Shown: in pieces, positions 11,690-22,445 of the stretch
Numbering within the stretch: the first letter of the stretch is position 1
Layout of the letters: every line of letters begins with the position of its first letter
Origin: Bostrychus sinensis
Taxonomy: Eukaryota; Chordata; Actinopteri; Gobiiformes; Eleotridae
Reading direction: 5' to 3'
DNA length: 64,000 nt
Assembly: GCA_020698575.1 (NCBI GenBank)
Contig: CM036254.1
Span: forward strand, 28,052,526 to 28,116,525
Position numbers and translations under genes: made by a program
The notes under the pieces: model-generated
Database searches by the model: none
What the model was told of the DNA's origin: nothing
The model's input: the letters and a program-made list of their open reading frames with translations, nothing else

Positions 11690-11865
11690 CAATGAAAAAG
11701 AAATCGTGCCCAGACCTGAACTCAAAGCAGGAATTTTTAGTTCAGTTCCTTGGCCCATTGCTGACCTTTCTCCGAAAATGCCAACAAAATCTGACTATTA
11801 CTATTCAGGTTATCTTGCCGACAAACAAACTGATAAGCCAACTCAGGCAAAGACACAATAGCAAT
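11690..11865 (+). mobile_element. LINE-like 3' tail (RTE-type, tentative)
   Basis: The order GTTCCTTGGCCCATTGCTGA, CCTTTCTCCGAAAATG, GTTATCTTGCCGACAAACAA matches a tail I know from fish genomes as an RTE-like LINE end (ending in GTTATCTTGCNAACAGACAAACAAACAAAC). An 84-codon frame (11607-11861) overlaps but has no domain. A second, shorter copy lies at about 19.88-19.96 kb. Confidence 0.45.
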
Positions 11866-12286
11866 GCTGGGAAATGCTACAGTTCACTTTTCATTTAGTT
11901 GTGTTTGCATCCATTTAATATTTAAACTGCAAACTTGAGAACACATTTCATTCACAGGCCTGTTCAAATTTCATGGTAAGGATGTATCTTAAAGCATCAT
12001 TTATAAAAGAGTAAGGAAATCCCATGCTTTCATCTTTTACCAAGTTAAAAGCTTGACGCTGACACTCCCACCTTAAGTAGTCAAAATACAAACTGATGGA
12101 AGACATAAGAGAATATTTACAAATGTGTTTTACTAAAGAAGTGTATACAGTTGAAGTGTTAGCAAAGACCAAAGCTGAGAAGATTGCACGGAAGAGAAGT
12201 ATTTTCAAAGCCCATGATTTAACTGCACAAACTCCTATTTTAGCCCTCGCTTTAACTATATTGGCTCTCTTAACATCTTCAAAGTC
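11866..12286. other. Unassigned sequence
   Basis: Nothing recognised. Confidence 0.5.
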
Positions 12287-12294
12287 TTTTTTTT

Positions 12295-12325
<31 letters not shown>

Positions 12326-12332
12326 GGGGGGG
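12287..12332. repeat. Poly-T / poly-G homopolymer junction
   Basis: A run of 18 T is followed directly by a run of 28 G. The G run could form G-quadruplexes. The exact length is unreliable for any sequencing chemistry. Confidence 0.9.
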
Positions 12333-12804
12333 CTGAAGAGGGCTTGAGTGGGTACTTAAGAGCCAACTACCTCCATTAGATGTAACTGGAATAGCAATGC
12401 TCTGTTGTGACCAGTTTTAAACACAATGTTATCTAAAGTCTATCAAATAAGCTCAGTTTTCCGAGCAGATGGTTTTTTGCATAATATATATCTTATTTGT
12501 TGACCTGACACTGTTTCTGTATCCGACGCACCACTTTGCAAGGCACAGTACAGCTTGCTGATCATCTGTGCAGGTCAAGTTAACCTGGAGAGCTAACAGA
12601 AAAAAAAAGATGTTTATGGGTTTGGCTCATAGCAATATTAAATCAAGACACACTAAGCACCACCATAGATTTGAGTGCTTACCCTTAATTTCTATCATAC
12701 TAAATACTGCCGATTTGGTGTTAAAAATCATATTATAAAAGTACCCTGTTATAGTCTTAATTTGGTCGGCACCCATAATGAATTCCTCTACTGAACATAA
12801 TGTA
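12333..12804. other. Unassigned sequence
   Basis: No supported feature. A short A run lies near 12600. Confidence 0.5.
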
Positions 12805-12809
12805 CATAT

Positions 12810-13045
12810 TACCATATTTTCCGTACTATAAGTCACATTTTTTTCATAGTTTGGGTGGTCCTGCAACTTATAATCAGGTGTGACTTATATATCAAAATAT
12901 ATATATAATTTAACATGTTTTACAATGTTAATTCATACTGACATGAATCAGGGAGTAAACAATAAAAAAAAAAAAAAGTAAATTAACAATATGTAAAATA
13001 AATGTAAAAAAAAATATGCATGCAGGCTTATATAGGACGCTTTTC
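12810..13045. repeat. Degenerate 'CTATAAGTCNCA' interspersed repeat
   Basis: The strings TTTTCCGTACTATAAGTCAC, CTTATAATCAGGTGTGACTT and a later TATATAGGACGC match the general form of a widespread vertebrate repeat (ACTATAAGTCGCAC blocks in direct and inverted form). The copy is heavily decayed and contains A-rich expansions. Confidence 0.4.
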
Positions 13046-13078
13046 TAATTATAATAATATTAATAATGCATTAGTTGT

Positions 13079-13402
13079 ATATAGCGCTTTTCTAGGCACA
13101 AAGTCACTTTACAATCTGGTGTATTATTCTTTTACTCCTCAGTAACACTTAGTGGTGGTGAGCAACTTCTGTAGCCACAGCTGCCCTGGGGCAGTCTGAT
13201 GAAAGTGTGGCTGCAATTTTGCGCATGCAGCCCCTCCAACCACCACCAAACACAGTCACACTGACGCATTCGTACGGGCAAGGGGGTGAAGTGTTTTGCT
13301 CAAGGACACAGTGGCAGTATGCATTACCAGTGGCAGAGATCGACCTGCCAACCTTCGAGTCAGTGGGTGAACATGTGTACCAACTGAGCTGCTGCCACCT
13401 GA
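13079..13402 (-). mobile_element. tRNA-derived SINE, nearly full length (copy 1 of tandem pair)
   Basis: On the minus strand the head reads GTGGCAGCAGCTCAGTTGGT (A box) and the B-box region is GGTTGGCAGGTCGATCTCTG. The body then has GCATACTGCCACTGTGTCC, TGTTTGGTGGTGGTTGGAG and CTGCCCCAGGGCAGCTGTGG. It ends at the TTGTAAAGTGACTTTG-GCGCTATATA tail. Length is about 320 bp. It lies directly head to tail with a second copy. Confidence 0.85.
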
Positions 13403-13405
13403 TTC

Positions 13406-13640
13406 TAGACACTCAAAGTCACTTTACAATTTGTTGCATTATTCATTCACTCACATTATCCCTGGGGCAGACTGACACAGACGTGGCTGCCATTCTGCGC
13501 CTATGGCCTAATAACAGAAAACATTCATTCAGGCAAGGTGGGTGAAGTGGCTTGCCCAAGGACACAACAACATGAACTGGGGAGAGCAGCATTCAAACCG
13601 CCAACCATTCGGTTATAGGACGATGGCTTTACTTCTAACG
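13406..13640 (-). mobile_element. tRNA-derived SINE (copy 2 of tandem pair)
   Basis: Same family and orientation as the preceding copy, repeating its tail (CAAAGTCACTTTACAATTTG) and body (CAGACTGACACAGACGTGGC, AAGGTGGGTGAAGTGGCTTG). The head portion near CGGTTATAGGACGATGG is diverged and no longer has a clear A box. Confidence 0.8.
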
Positions 13641-13800
13641 GCCAACATAAAAAATAATACATTGCTTTAAAAGGGTCATATAACTATAATTTTATTCACA
13701 GGCCATGAACAATATACCCAGTGTTAAAACTGAGACTTTTTACTATCTCATAAAAATTGATCAATTTAAGTTTTGGCAGCAATACATCTGAGAAAAGTTG

Positions 13801-14226
13801 AGATGAAGTAACTTCTACTCATGGGCATACCATCAGGCAGTGCAGCCAGTGCAACTGCACTGGAGCCTGGGAGGTTTAGGAGCCCATGAGAGTTCTTGTA
13901 GACATCTCTTGTCACGTCTGGATTTGGCATATTCATAATAAACAAGAACAGCACATGACTCTGTTATAGAATATTTTTTTCCATAAATTTAAGCAAAATT
14001 CATGAACTTATTAGAAAATATAACACCAGAATATATAGCTTATGTTGAAACGTGTATTTAAAAAAAAAAAAATCAAGAAGTTTATTAAAAACAAACAAAA
14101 ATGTAGCACCTGTTTTTGCAATAAATTGCAAAAAATAAAATAGCTGATCTATGCTATTATAGATTAGACATGCAGGAGCTTAATGTACTTAAAATTTTTA
14201 GGGCCCATTCTTAAGTTACACCACTG
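13801..14226. mobile_element. hAT-like MITE
   Basis: The left text AAGTAACTTCTACTCATGGGC and the inverted right end GCAGTGGTGTAACTTAAGAA with GGGCCC just inside look like diverged terminal inverted repeats (consensus CAGTGGYGTAACT). The internal block GTGCAACTGCACTGGAGCC also appears, diverged, at 37.6 kb. No matching 8-bp duplication was found. Confidence 0.5.
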
Positions 14227-14589
14227 CTTCAACTTATGTCCCAACAATTTTTTTTTCAGAAATGTACTAAGAAACAGTTAATAATGTTTTACAAACGGTA
14301 CAAGTATCTACCACCACTGTCAAAGTACCACATATAAACTATTTTTAAATCCACAAATGCAGCATGCTGATGATAAACCGCCTCATCTTTCCATTTGCTG
14401 GTTGACCTTTCGCTCATATCACAGTCATTAATTCCACTGTGCCACTAAAGGATTGGGGCACTAATTATCCCTAAATCATACAAACATATGGCGGCTTGTC
14501 CTCATTTTAGTTGCTGCCATTTATCCTGAAACTGCTTTGCTTCATATACGACTGGTTGCAGGGAAAAAAAAATATTTTGGGACAACATT
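14227..14589. other. Unassigned sequence
   Basis: Nothing recognised. Confidence 0.5.
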
Positions 14590-15290
14590 TAGCACTTTAG
14601 AACTGTTTTTTCCTCACTGCTGACAGGTAATTAGTGCTCGCCTTTGGGCTTCAAGTATTCCCACCTCCATGTCTCCTCAGCTAGCCCCTGTCTGCTTGCT
14701 CCTCAATGCTTTTTAATTACACACGCCCTCCCGGATCTGTGTGGGTAGCTGTTTTTTTTTTTTTGTTTGTTGTTTTTTTGTTTGTTTTTTACCACATTTC
14801 CAAACATAGGGTCGTGTTTTCCCATTTCCGCCCTTCAGGTTTCAGGCTTTTGGGAATGTACCCCTCCACCAAATCTGACCCACTTTTTTTCGGATACAGT
14901 AAACATGGCTCCTGCGGAATACCTAATGTCTTAATAATTTGCAGTTAATTGGAGTGTGTTGCTATGTGCTGTGTGCCGTTGTTTTATAATTGCGGGATTA
15001 AAACTGCTTAACGCCAGCAGGGACGGTGTAAAGGCCGTTCATTAGCTTATTGACCCATGTTTTTAGCGCGGAGGTGGGGCACGCGTTAACGAAACGCCAT
15101 ATTTGACAAGCACTGTGGGGAGTGTAATTGTATGGGAGGGAAGTCAGATGGCAGCTGACATTACACCTTGATATTACGGTTATTATGGTTTTATTGGTTC
15201 TTCTAACGCCTGTTAATGAATTGTGGGGGCGTAGTGCATGTTTGCATGGAGTGGGTGGAGGGCTTAGAGCATGCACATGATGTGACCTTT
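14590..15290. other. Repeat-free tract, candidate conserved non-coding region
   Basis: Complex sequence of more balanced composition, with no interspersed repeat seen. It is interrupted only by a TTTG/T run at 14752-14790. Frames up to 92 codons exist but lack any domain. That it is regulatory is inference only; conservation was not tested. Confidence 0.25.
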
Positions 15291-15462
15291 GCTGCTGGTA
15301 AATTATTATTTTTTACTCAAAATATTTTTTATACTGTAAAAAAAAGCATAAATGCTTATTTAATAAGTTGTTTTTCTATTGCCAGACTTGAAAATGTATC
15401 TTTTTTGAAGTAAAGTGAAAAACAAAGCAGTAATTAAACACAGGCAATTTCAAAGTTGTTTT

Positions 15463-15467
15463 ATAAA

Positions 15468-15498
<31 letters not shown>

Positions 15499-15528
15499 CA
15501 AAAAACAAACAAACAAAAAAAAAAAAAA
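15463..15528. repeat. A-rich / (CA)n low-complexity tract
   Basis: A poly-A run is followed by a short (CA)n and then CAAA-type repeats. Confidence 0.9.
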
Positions 15529-15584
15529 CCAATAACCTATTGTCACTACAGCAATGCAAATAGATCTGTAAGAAGTTAAAAATG

Positions 15585-15815
15585 GTCACATTCATACAGC
15601 GCTTTTCTACCTCAGTGGGCTTTACACCAAGAAACCATTCCTATTCACACACTCATAAGTGTACATAGACACTGGAGGCATATAGGGTTAAGAGTCTTGG
15701 GAGTGGACTTATTCTGCACCACATGGGGGGAACATGCATGTCCAGAGTCCCTATGAGCCATCCCAGGTTGACAGTGAGTCATTTCATTGGACTTGAACCA
15801 GAGTATAAGGCATGA
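15585..15815 (-). mobile_element. SINE of the 'GCGCTTTTCTA' tail type, decayed
   Basis: It contains ATACAGCGCTTTTCTACCTC, GGGCTTTACACCAAGAAACC, TTCACACACTCATAAGTGTA and GGGTTAAGAGTCTTGGGAG. Read on the minus strand it has the layout of a teleost tRNA-headed SINE, but the tRNA-like head has decayed. It is a different subfamily from the 13.1-kb pair. Confidence 0.6.
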
Positions 15816-16289
15816 ATGGAACTAGGGTTATGAACTGATAAGATTTTACCCGTATCAGCGCCATTGTTGGTTATGCTATTATCGATTAATTTATCAATTC
15901 CTGATAAATCTGTGTATAAAAGTTGTCCTATATGACTTGAGGGCACAGTTGTACCACTACTAGCTCTGATAGATTTGTGTCCATACAGTTTATTATGACA
16001 CAGAACTAAAATATAGGGCTAGAGGGTTATTTTGTATTTTTATGCATGTGTTCTAATATATCTAATTATACTTCATAAACTGGACTCACTAGACAGAAGT
16101 AAAAGGTGCTGTTAGATCTTGGCGCAAAATCTGCAGTTCACATTTAGGCTACACAACTGCCCAAAGCGGCATCGCTAAGAGGAATCGTCAATAGCGGAGG
16201 CATACAATTCCAATGGATTGGAAAATTAGAACCAGTTCTAGGTAGACCTGAGTTTCAGTGCCCATCCCTAAATGGGACTGATCATGTTG
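15816..16289. other. Unassigned sequence
   Basis: A weak TATCGATTAATTTATCAAT palindromic string near 15881-15899 may be part of a decayed MITE. No more can be said. Confidence 0.4.
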
Positions 16290-16345
16290 CTCTCCTATGG
16301 CCTCTCCGGCCACCACCACCAACACATTCATACAGGCAAGGTGGC
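16290..16345 (-). mobile_element. SINE body fragment
   Basis: CTCCTATGGCCTCTCCGGCC and CATACAGGCAAGGTGGC match the body of the SINE copies at 13.1 and 43.7 kb. Only about 55 bp remain. Confidence 0.7.
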
Positions 16346-16557
16346 TCCAGCATCCTGCAATCCACAAAAGATAAGGAGTAGAAGGAGTAGAAAAGCAGAA
16401 AGTGTAATGGGTATGAATATAATGACAGAAGCCTAATGACAGGAAACATGTAGGGGTCATTAGTCATAATTGTAGCAATTTTAGACTTTCTGACCTGGAT
16501 GTCACAATTTACACCATTACCATGACACAATTATAGTATAGAAAAACTGGGATCCAA

Positions 16558-16850
16558 GGTGACAGTGTGGTTAGCACTCCAGTCTATTTATTGGAGTCTG
16601 CATGTCCTTCTTGTGTTACCGTGGGTTCCCTTCTGGGTACTTTGGCTTCTGCCCACCATTCAAAGACAAACATATGGTAAAATGGTGACTCTAAATTGCC
16701 TTTATACTTAATGTGCGAGTGAATGGTTGTCTGTCAGTGCATGTCTCTGTCAGGCCTTCAATTAAATGGCCAGTGTGTGTACCCCACTTTAGGTCCGTAG
16801 TCGCTGGGATATGCTCCAGCCACCCACAACCCCCAACAGTAAAAAGGGTT
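16558..16850 (+). mobile_element. tRNA-headed SINE, second family
   Basis: The order GACAGTGTGGTTAGCACTCC (head), TGTTACCGTGGGTTCCCTT, GTGACTCTAAATTGCCTTTA, GTGAATGGTTGTCTGTCAGT and GGATATGCTCCAGCCACCC is that of a common teleost SINE. The B box is eroded. Nearby members are at 5.5, 20.8, 23.3, 37.5 and 49.3 kb. Confidence 0.8.
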
Positions 16851-17629
16851 AGAATGCCAATGTCAGTTATGTTTAAACATTAAAGAGATTTATGTTTTTA
16901 CAGTGTAATGGATGGTAATGTATTGGCTAATTTACATGTGTGTTTTTATTAAGTGGGTGGGAGGTTGAAACCAGACACGCACCCCTCTGTGCTTTTTATA
17001 GGTCAATCTATTTTTTTTTACATATGCAGGAAGATTGTGTGAACAGGCTGCAGCACTGCGTTCGAAGCCAGCTACAAAGGTGTGAATTTTAAGCACTTAC
17101 AGCTCCCCTGTGTTTGCGGATGCACCTCTCTCTGCACACGTGTGAAGAAGGCATATCGTAGAAATTTGACTACGTCCCTGAGGAATGGCATCTTTCTCCT
17201 CTCGCTCTCCCTCCGCCGCTCGCTGAAACAAACAGGCCTGTGATGCAGCGGTGAGAGGCCTTGAATGCTAAACACATCATAAGAGAGCAAGGGGGGGAGA
17301 GGAGAGAGGGAGCTGGGATTAAAACCAAGGCAGCCGTACAGTGCAAAGTGACAAATGAAGGACTAGACAGAAACAGCTGGACATTGTGAGAAATGAGAAA
17401 AAGCACAGCAGACTGCGGTGCCAAGAGTGAAAAAAATGAATTAAGGAAGGCACAGGCTGGTTCTAATGCATTTTGATCAACCCAGGTTTCATGTATTTCT
17501 GGTACAGCTATGTTTTAGGGGAGCATACTGTATGTACAGGTATACAGTATGTAGAATATTTACATTCATTGACACTTTTGAATATGTTGCCAATATGTTT
17601 ACTGTGGATCTATTAACCTAGTTCTTAAA
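16851..17629. other. Unassigned sequence
   Basis: Includes a purine-rich stretch near 17288-17311. Two overlapping minus frames (72 and 84 codons) have no domain. No repeat is recognised. Confidence 0.45.
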
Positions 17630-17984
17630 ATAATAATAATAATAATAATAATAAGGACAATGATAACAACAGCGATGACAATAACAATGATAATAACGAC
17701 AATGACAAGAATGATGACAGTAACAATGACAATAATGGCGACGATACTAACAACGACAATACCGAAAATGATAATGACAATGACAATAATGGTGCCAATA
17801 CTAACAATGAGGATGATACTGACAACAATGACAATGATGACGATGACAGTGACGATGCTGACAACAATGACAATAGCAATAATGACAATGATACTGACGA
17901 CAACAATAACAACAATGATGATGACAATGACAACAATGATGGTGCTGACAATGACAACGATGAAAATGACAACAACAGTGGGAC
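17630..17984. repeat. (AAT)n followed by a GACAAT/ATGACA-rich array
   Basis: About eight AAT units pass into 340 bp of trinucleotide-phased degenerate repeats (GAC, AAT, ATG, AAC). All changes keep a 3-bp phase, so long frames arise: plus strand Met/Thr-rich (110 codons), minus strand Val/Ile-rich (part of a 171-codon frame). I regard these as by-products of the repeat. Confidence 0.92.
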
Positions 17985-18030
17985 AACAGTAGCTCAGTTG
18001 GTAAAGATGTTTGCCCACTAACCCAAAATG
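17985..18030 (+). mobile_element. SINE head fragment
   Basis: CAGTAGCTCAGTTGGTAAAG is an intact A-box region of the first SINE family, followed by TTGCCCACTAACC. The B box and body are lost. The repeat array abuts its 5' side. Confidence 0.7.
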
Positions 18031-18690
18031 ACAAATTTGATAAGTAGCTACAGGGTGAAAAGCAACCTGTGACACTTTTTGCACCACAGAAACCCGATTG
18101 ATGTCTTTCTGCAAACTCCATTGTTGTTTTTATCACACAGTTTGATAGGGGCTTACGATCCCAGCCTTTTTCCATCCAGCGGTACCATATACATACTTGC
18201 TATCTCCTCTAAATAACCTACCCAATGTTTATTTTTGTTGACGTTAGAGGCAAAAACATATCTCCCTATAAATCATTTCATTCCAACTTTTTTTGTGTAA
18301 AACTTCCTGGTCACCTTGCTCATATGTTCTTTTGCGTTGCATCTTTTCATGTCCTCATTTACCTTGAGCAACATTTTGTTCTATCTCACCATGCTCTGCT
18401 GTAGAGTTATAAAGCTTCTCAGTTGGGTGCAATGTTCAAGGCAGTCTTTTACGGCTGAATAATGTTTCTTTTTCTCACTGCACCATAGAGTAAGGTGAAT
18501 AGAGGCTTTTGCTCATCTCTGGCTGTTCTGAATTCATACATTGCGTGCCAAGATCCCATTTTTTTTTCTTTTTTTTCCCCTTTGGTTTGCTGTACTCTTA
18601 TCAAGCGGGCCGTACCATCTTCTCAGACAGCTACTGTAGCAATGACAGCTCTGGCCTGGCCAACGCATTAGGAAAAATAATCCTTTGAAA
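18031..18690. other. Unassigned sequence
   Basis: Nothing recognised. A T-rich stretch lies at 18559-18579. Confidence 0.5.
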
Positions 18691-18691
18691 A

Positions 18692-18740
18692 ATGCAGCAC
18701 TGTGCAAAAGTCTTTGACAGGTTTTAAAAGATGGGCTACA
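18692..18740. repeat. Possible transposon end ('ACTGTGCAAAAGTCTT')
   Basis: CACTGTGCAAAAGTCTTTGAC resembles the terminal motif of a vertebrate MITE family known to me in general form. There is no partner end. Confidence 0.3.
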
Positions 18741-18817
18741 AACAAAGAAAGGTGTCAATGTACAACAATGCCTAAAAATAGGAGAAATCCAAACTAGAAG
18801 CACTCAGAGTGTAGTTA

Positions 18818-18898
18818 TTTGCCAAGGCCACTGGTACTATCTCACAATGGTAAAGATAGAGGTGAGGGGTAAATGCTCTTTCCATTGAGCCACAAAAC
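18818..18898 (-). mobile_element. SINE head fragment, diverged
   Basis: On the minus strand it reads GTGGCTCAATGGAAAGAGCA, an A-box-like tRNA head. Beyond it CAGTGGCCTTGGCAAATAA corresponds to the CTTGGGCAAGACAC position of related SINEs. Confidence 0.5.
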
Positions 18899-18976
18899 CC
18901 TTATAACTCACAATGATAAAGGATCTACCGTACTAAGGATGGTTCCCAGGACAACACCTTTTGCCAAATATGCAAT

Positions 18977-19522
18977 TACTACGTTTGCATGCAGGTTGAG
19001 AAAACCGAATTATTGCCTTACTCCGATTAGAACAGGAGTTTTAAACTGCTGTAAACCCGGGGCTCCAATTAGAAGGGTAGTTATCCGAATTTCTCTTAAT
19101 CGAATTGGAGCGACTGAATAATGCGGTTCATTGTTGGATTACTTCTTCATTTATACACTATACTCCCATTAGGTTAGAGAGGCATTCAACTGCACTTGGT
19201 GCTAAACAGATAAAGCAACATTAGTGTTTACTGTTTAGAGACAAATGTTTAGACCAACGAAGACACATATAATATTATGTTACTGTCTATATTTATTTGT
19301 TACTAGGATTATCATGTAAATTAGCCATGTTTATTGGCATTTACCGCTATAAAGTTTTAGTGCTGCCGGTAAATCCCCAGACCACTTAAACGCCTCTTAG
19401 TAATTTGGCTTAGTACTCTGCATGTAGATTGAGACAAAAGAAGTTTGGCCAGTTCTCTGGGGAAATCAGAGTAAAAACGGAGAATGAGCATAGTCAGAGT
19501 ATGCTGTGCATCTAAACATAGA
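18977..19522. mobile_element. MITE with ~16-bp terminal inverted repeats
   Basis: The left end ACTACGTTTGCATGCAGG and the inverted right end TCTCTATGTTTAGATGCACA share a TA(C/T)GTTTNNATGCA core. A diverged internal copy of the same motif (CTGCATGTAGATTGAGAC) lies near 19419. Internal text has repeated CCGAATT/AATCGAATT strings. The superfamily is unresolved and no clear TSD was found. Confidence 0.5.
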
Positions 19523-19639
19523 GAATGATACTGTTGCAAATTGGCCTTGCGTCTTCACAAGTTTCACAAGTTTTTGATTTCCAAAGTTGCAAATACTCAG
19601 TGATTTTTATTTTTATTTTTCTTACAGTGAGGAGCTGCA

Positions 19640-19960
19640 CTCTGCACTCGTGTAGATTGGGAAAACAGAGTCCTCAGTGACAGTTGGGCAAAAGTCCTTG
19701 CTCAGAAAAGGAGCAAGGATGAAAAGGTTATAGGAACTAGAGTCCCAGTGCCCAGTTCCTATGTGCAAATGTGCAAAAAAACGGGATAGTTCCCGAAAAG
19801 GTTATGGGAACTGCATAAGGTTCCTACAGAGCGAAAGGGTTAGTGAGTGATTAGTTAGTATCTTTCTACTGGACCTAAACAGCAATCTGGATCCACCTCA
19901 AAATTAACAATTTCGTCCTTGGCTCATTACTGACCTTTCCTGAAATTTTCATCAACAAAA
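19640..19960. repeat. Two decayed interspersed repeats
   Basis: 19.71-19.85 kb matches the repeat at 4.9-5.3 kb (GTTCCTATGTGCAAATGTGC, GGTTATGGGAACTGCATAAG). 19.88-19.96 kb matches the RTE-like tail at 11.7 kb (TCCTTGGCTCATTACTGACC, TTTCCTGAAATTTTCATC). Confidence 0.4.
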
Positions 19961-20564
19961 ATACAAAATACATTTCTATATTTATTAAAGCACTCTTAGT
20001 TAAGAGCATTTTTACACCTCACTAAGACTTCTATACAGTATGCTAGGTCATTGCTTATAATTTTTCACTGTACGTGCATCTCCACTGTCTTCTGCAAGAG
20101 CTTAAAGAAAGTCAAATTTCCCTACCTTCACTCATCCCCACCTCATCTCAGATGGGCTTAAGGTTCACTGTGCTCAACCAAATGGAAAATTTGCAGATTG
20201 GTAAATATTTGACAAAAGGATATTTAGCTTCTTATTTCGCAAATCAAAGTAGAGAGGCACAGCTTTCAGTATATTTCCAAAGGTGAGAACAGTCACAGTT
20301 TCCAAGAGCATGTTGTATATAAGGGGCTGGGTACAGGGCAGACACACTGGTTCTAATAAAGGTCGTAAACACAGTGCTTTCATCAGAAACTTCAAAGCTA
20401 AATGCATTTTCTTCAGGCTGTGGATACATTATGTTCACAGTAGTTTAGTTGTGTAAAGATTTACTTAGAATCATTCCACTAAATGCTACCTCTCTTATTC
20501 CTCTGTATATAATATCTACATCATGATGAAACTCACAATATATCAGTATGGAGCTATCATTAAT
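19961..20564. other. Unassigned sequence
   Basis: Frames of 64-77 codons on both strands without domains. Nothing recognised. Confidence 0.5.
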
Positions 20565-20672
20565 TCATCTTATCTTATTGCTGTTAGGGGAGGCTAGAGA
20601 CTATCCCAGCTACTCTGAGCCTGTGGCGGGGTGCAACCTGGAAAATGGACCATTAGTCATACAGCTGACACA
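20565..20672 (-). mobile_element. SINE tail fragment
   Basis: On the minus strand it has the tail layout: GGTTGCACCCCGCCACAGGC, CTGGGATAGTCTCTAGCC and an end near AATAAGATAAGATGAATTAA. Confidence 0.65.
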
Positions 20673-20756
20673 CACTTGACATTTTCATTTTCTCTTTTAT
20701 TTTGGGTGGCATGTTTTTGTACAGTGGAGGGAAGCCATTGAGAAGTCATTGAAACA

Positions 20757-21060
20757 CCGGTGGTACGGTGGCAAAGTGATTAGCACTGTTGCCTCACAGC
20801 AAGAAGGTTGTGGGTTTGATTCCTAGACCATGCGGGGCCTTTTCTCTGTGAAGTTTTTATGTTCTCCCTGTGTCTGGGTGGGTTTCCTCTAGATGCAACA
20901 GTTTCCCCCTTCAAGCACAATATCTGCTTATCCTCTCGCTAGTTCAAGACCTGGAGAAAGGTTCTGAGGCGCTGCACTGAGGTCGCCCACTGGTCATGAC
21001 AGGTTGCCCCCAGTGCCACTGAAGGATGGGTCTAATGCCGAGAATGAATTTCCCTATTTT
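20757..21060 (+). mobile_element. tRNA-headed SINE, second family, nearly full length
   Basis: The head GGTGGCAAAGTGATTAGCAC (A-box region) and B box GGTTTGATTCC are both visible. The body then has TATGTTCTCCCTGTGTCTGG and GTCGCCCACTGGTCATGACA, and it ends GGGTCTAATGCCGAGAATG. This gives the best view of the family's promoter boxes in this window. Confidence 0.85.
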
Positions 21061-21479
21061 ATTCCGTATACCTTTCCTTAAGCTTAACCTAAGATGGAAG
21101 TCTGAAGTCTCGGATCTCGCAAGGGTCCTCTCCTGTCAAGTAGAATAGAAATAGTTTTCAATCTTAGGGGGTTGTAAACTATCTGGTAACACTCATACAT
21201 TATGCAACACATCAAACATACTAGTGTTTTGGAACGTTCTACGCATCACTCTTAACGAATCAAGCGGCAGGAAAAATGCACAAGAGCCTCACACATGTTT
21301 CTTCAGCTGCTGCCTGATGAGAATAAAAAGGGTTTCTTTTAAACTAACGTGTTACAGATTGTGGAAAAAGCAGTGCCCCAAACACTTAAAAGGAATTGCT
21401 CTATACCAGCTCATTAAGTGCATGCAATTAATCGACCAATCAAAATTTTGGTCAACCAAGACGTTTATTTAGTCAAATA

Positions 21480-21603
21480 AACCAAACTTTTTGGTTTTGT
21501 GTACCCCCAGGACCTGATTTAGTCCTGGTTTAGACTTACTTCAGTTTTGGTTATTTAATTCTGGGTTAGTCCTGATTTAGGTTGATTTTAGTATTTGAAA
21601 GCC
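21480..21603 (+). mobile_element. hAT-derived fragment with GGTTTAGTCCT repeats
   Basis: GTGTACCCCCAGGACC followed by GATTTAGTCCTGGTTTAGAC, GGGTTAGTCCTGATTTAGG and TTTGAAAGCC parallels the interior of the complete hAT element at 24.3 kb. The ends are missing. Confidence 0.55.
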
Positions 21604-21859
21604 ATGTATATAAAGTTATTATAAATGATCATATAACTTCAAACAACCCATGCAATGTGCTTGAGTATCCCTAGGGGATCCCGTACCCCTGGATGGGAAA
21701 CACTGAACTAAACAACCAGAGTCTGTCAGCCCTGATCTTAAGTGGCTAAAAGTCAGAGGAAACCTTTGTATGTATTTTATATACGAGGAGGAGAAAACGA
21801 GAGTCAAGCAGAGCGATGGGTCACATAGAAGTGAACTGGGGTTTTTGTGATAGTGCTTT

Positions 21860-22330
21860 GCAACCCAGGTGCAGTGATTACCTTCGTTCACTACTCATCG
21901 TTTCTAATACAACCCATAACTTACGTTCCAGTAACTTCATCATTTTCTCCATTCCAAAAGTCCGTACTTCTTTTGGTCGTTTTTCATTTCATTTTGCTGC
22001 TCCCAACGATTGGAACGAGCTTAAAAAAAACATTAAAGCTCCATACCTTGATCCCATTGCCATCTTTCAAATCCTTATTAGACTCTGTAGTTTCTGATCA
22101 GTGCACTTGTTATTGATGTTTTCATGGCTCTCTTGTTTATATTGTAAATAATGTATGATAGTTGATTTCTTGTTTTTAACTGTCCTCTGTCAGATTTTGT
22201 ATTGTGATTACTGTTTTGATGTGGTGTATATCACGCTGCTGCCTCTTGGCCAGGTCGTCGTTGTAAATGAGAATTGGTTCTCAATTGACTTATCTGGTTA
22301 AATAAAGGTTAAATAAATAAATAAATAAAA
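21860..22330 (+). pseudogene. L2-like LINE, C-terminal ORF2 remnant plus 3' tail
   Basis: The translation contains VRTSFGRFSFHFAAPNDWNE and, in another frame, LIPLPSFKSLLDSVVSDQCT. This is the conserved C-terminal end of jockey-superfamily (L2/CR1-type) LINE polyproteins, downstream of reverse transcriptase. The two parts are joined only by a frameshift at the A run 22022-22029. About 180 bp of 3' UTR follow, ending TCTGGTTAAATAAAGGT and (AAAT)n, the usual simple-repeat end of these LINEs. Strongly 5'-truncated and inactive. Confidence 0.8.
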
Positions 22331-22364
22331 TAAATACATTTGCATACGTAGATTGGCATTGGTT

Positions 22365-22445
22365 TTTAAGCCCTTCCCTTTCAATTTATCCAGGCTTGGA
22401 ACTGGCCCTAAGAGTATTCTGGCTTGGGACACCTAGTGGCTGGAA
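22365..22445 (+). mobile_element. SINE 3'-body fragment
   Basis: AATTTATCCAGGCTTGGAAC, AAGAGTATTCTGGCTTGGGA and CACCTAGTGGCTGG match the dispersed block listed at 3.2 kb. Confidence 0.65.

Noticed and set aside
17599..18114. 171-codon Val/Ile-rich minus frame resembling a membrane protein
   Set aside because: The hydrophobic run is the translation of the GACAAT-rich array. The remaining part is SINE head and unassigned sequence.
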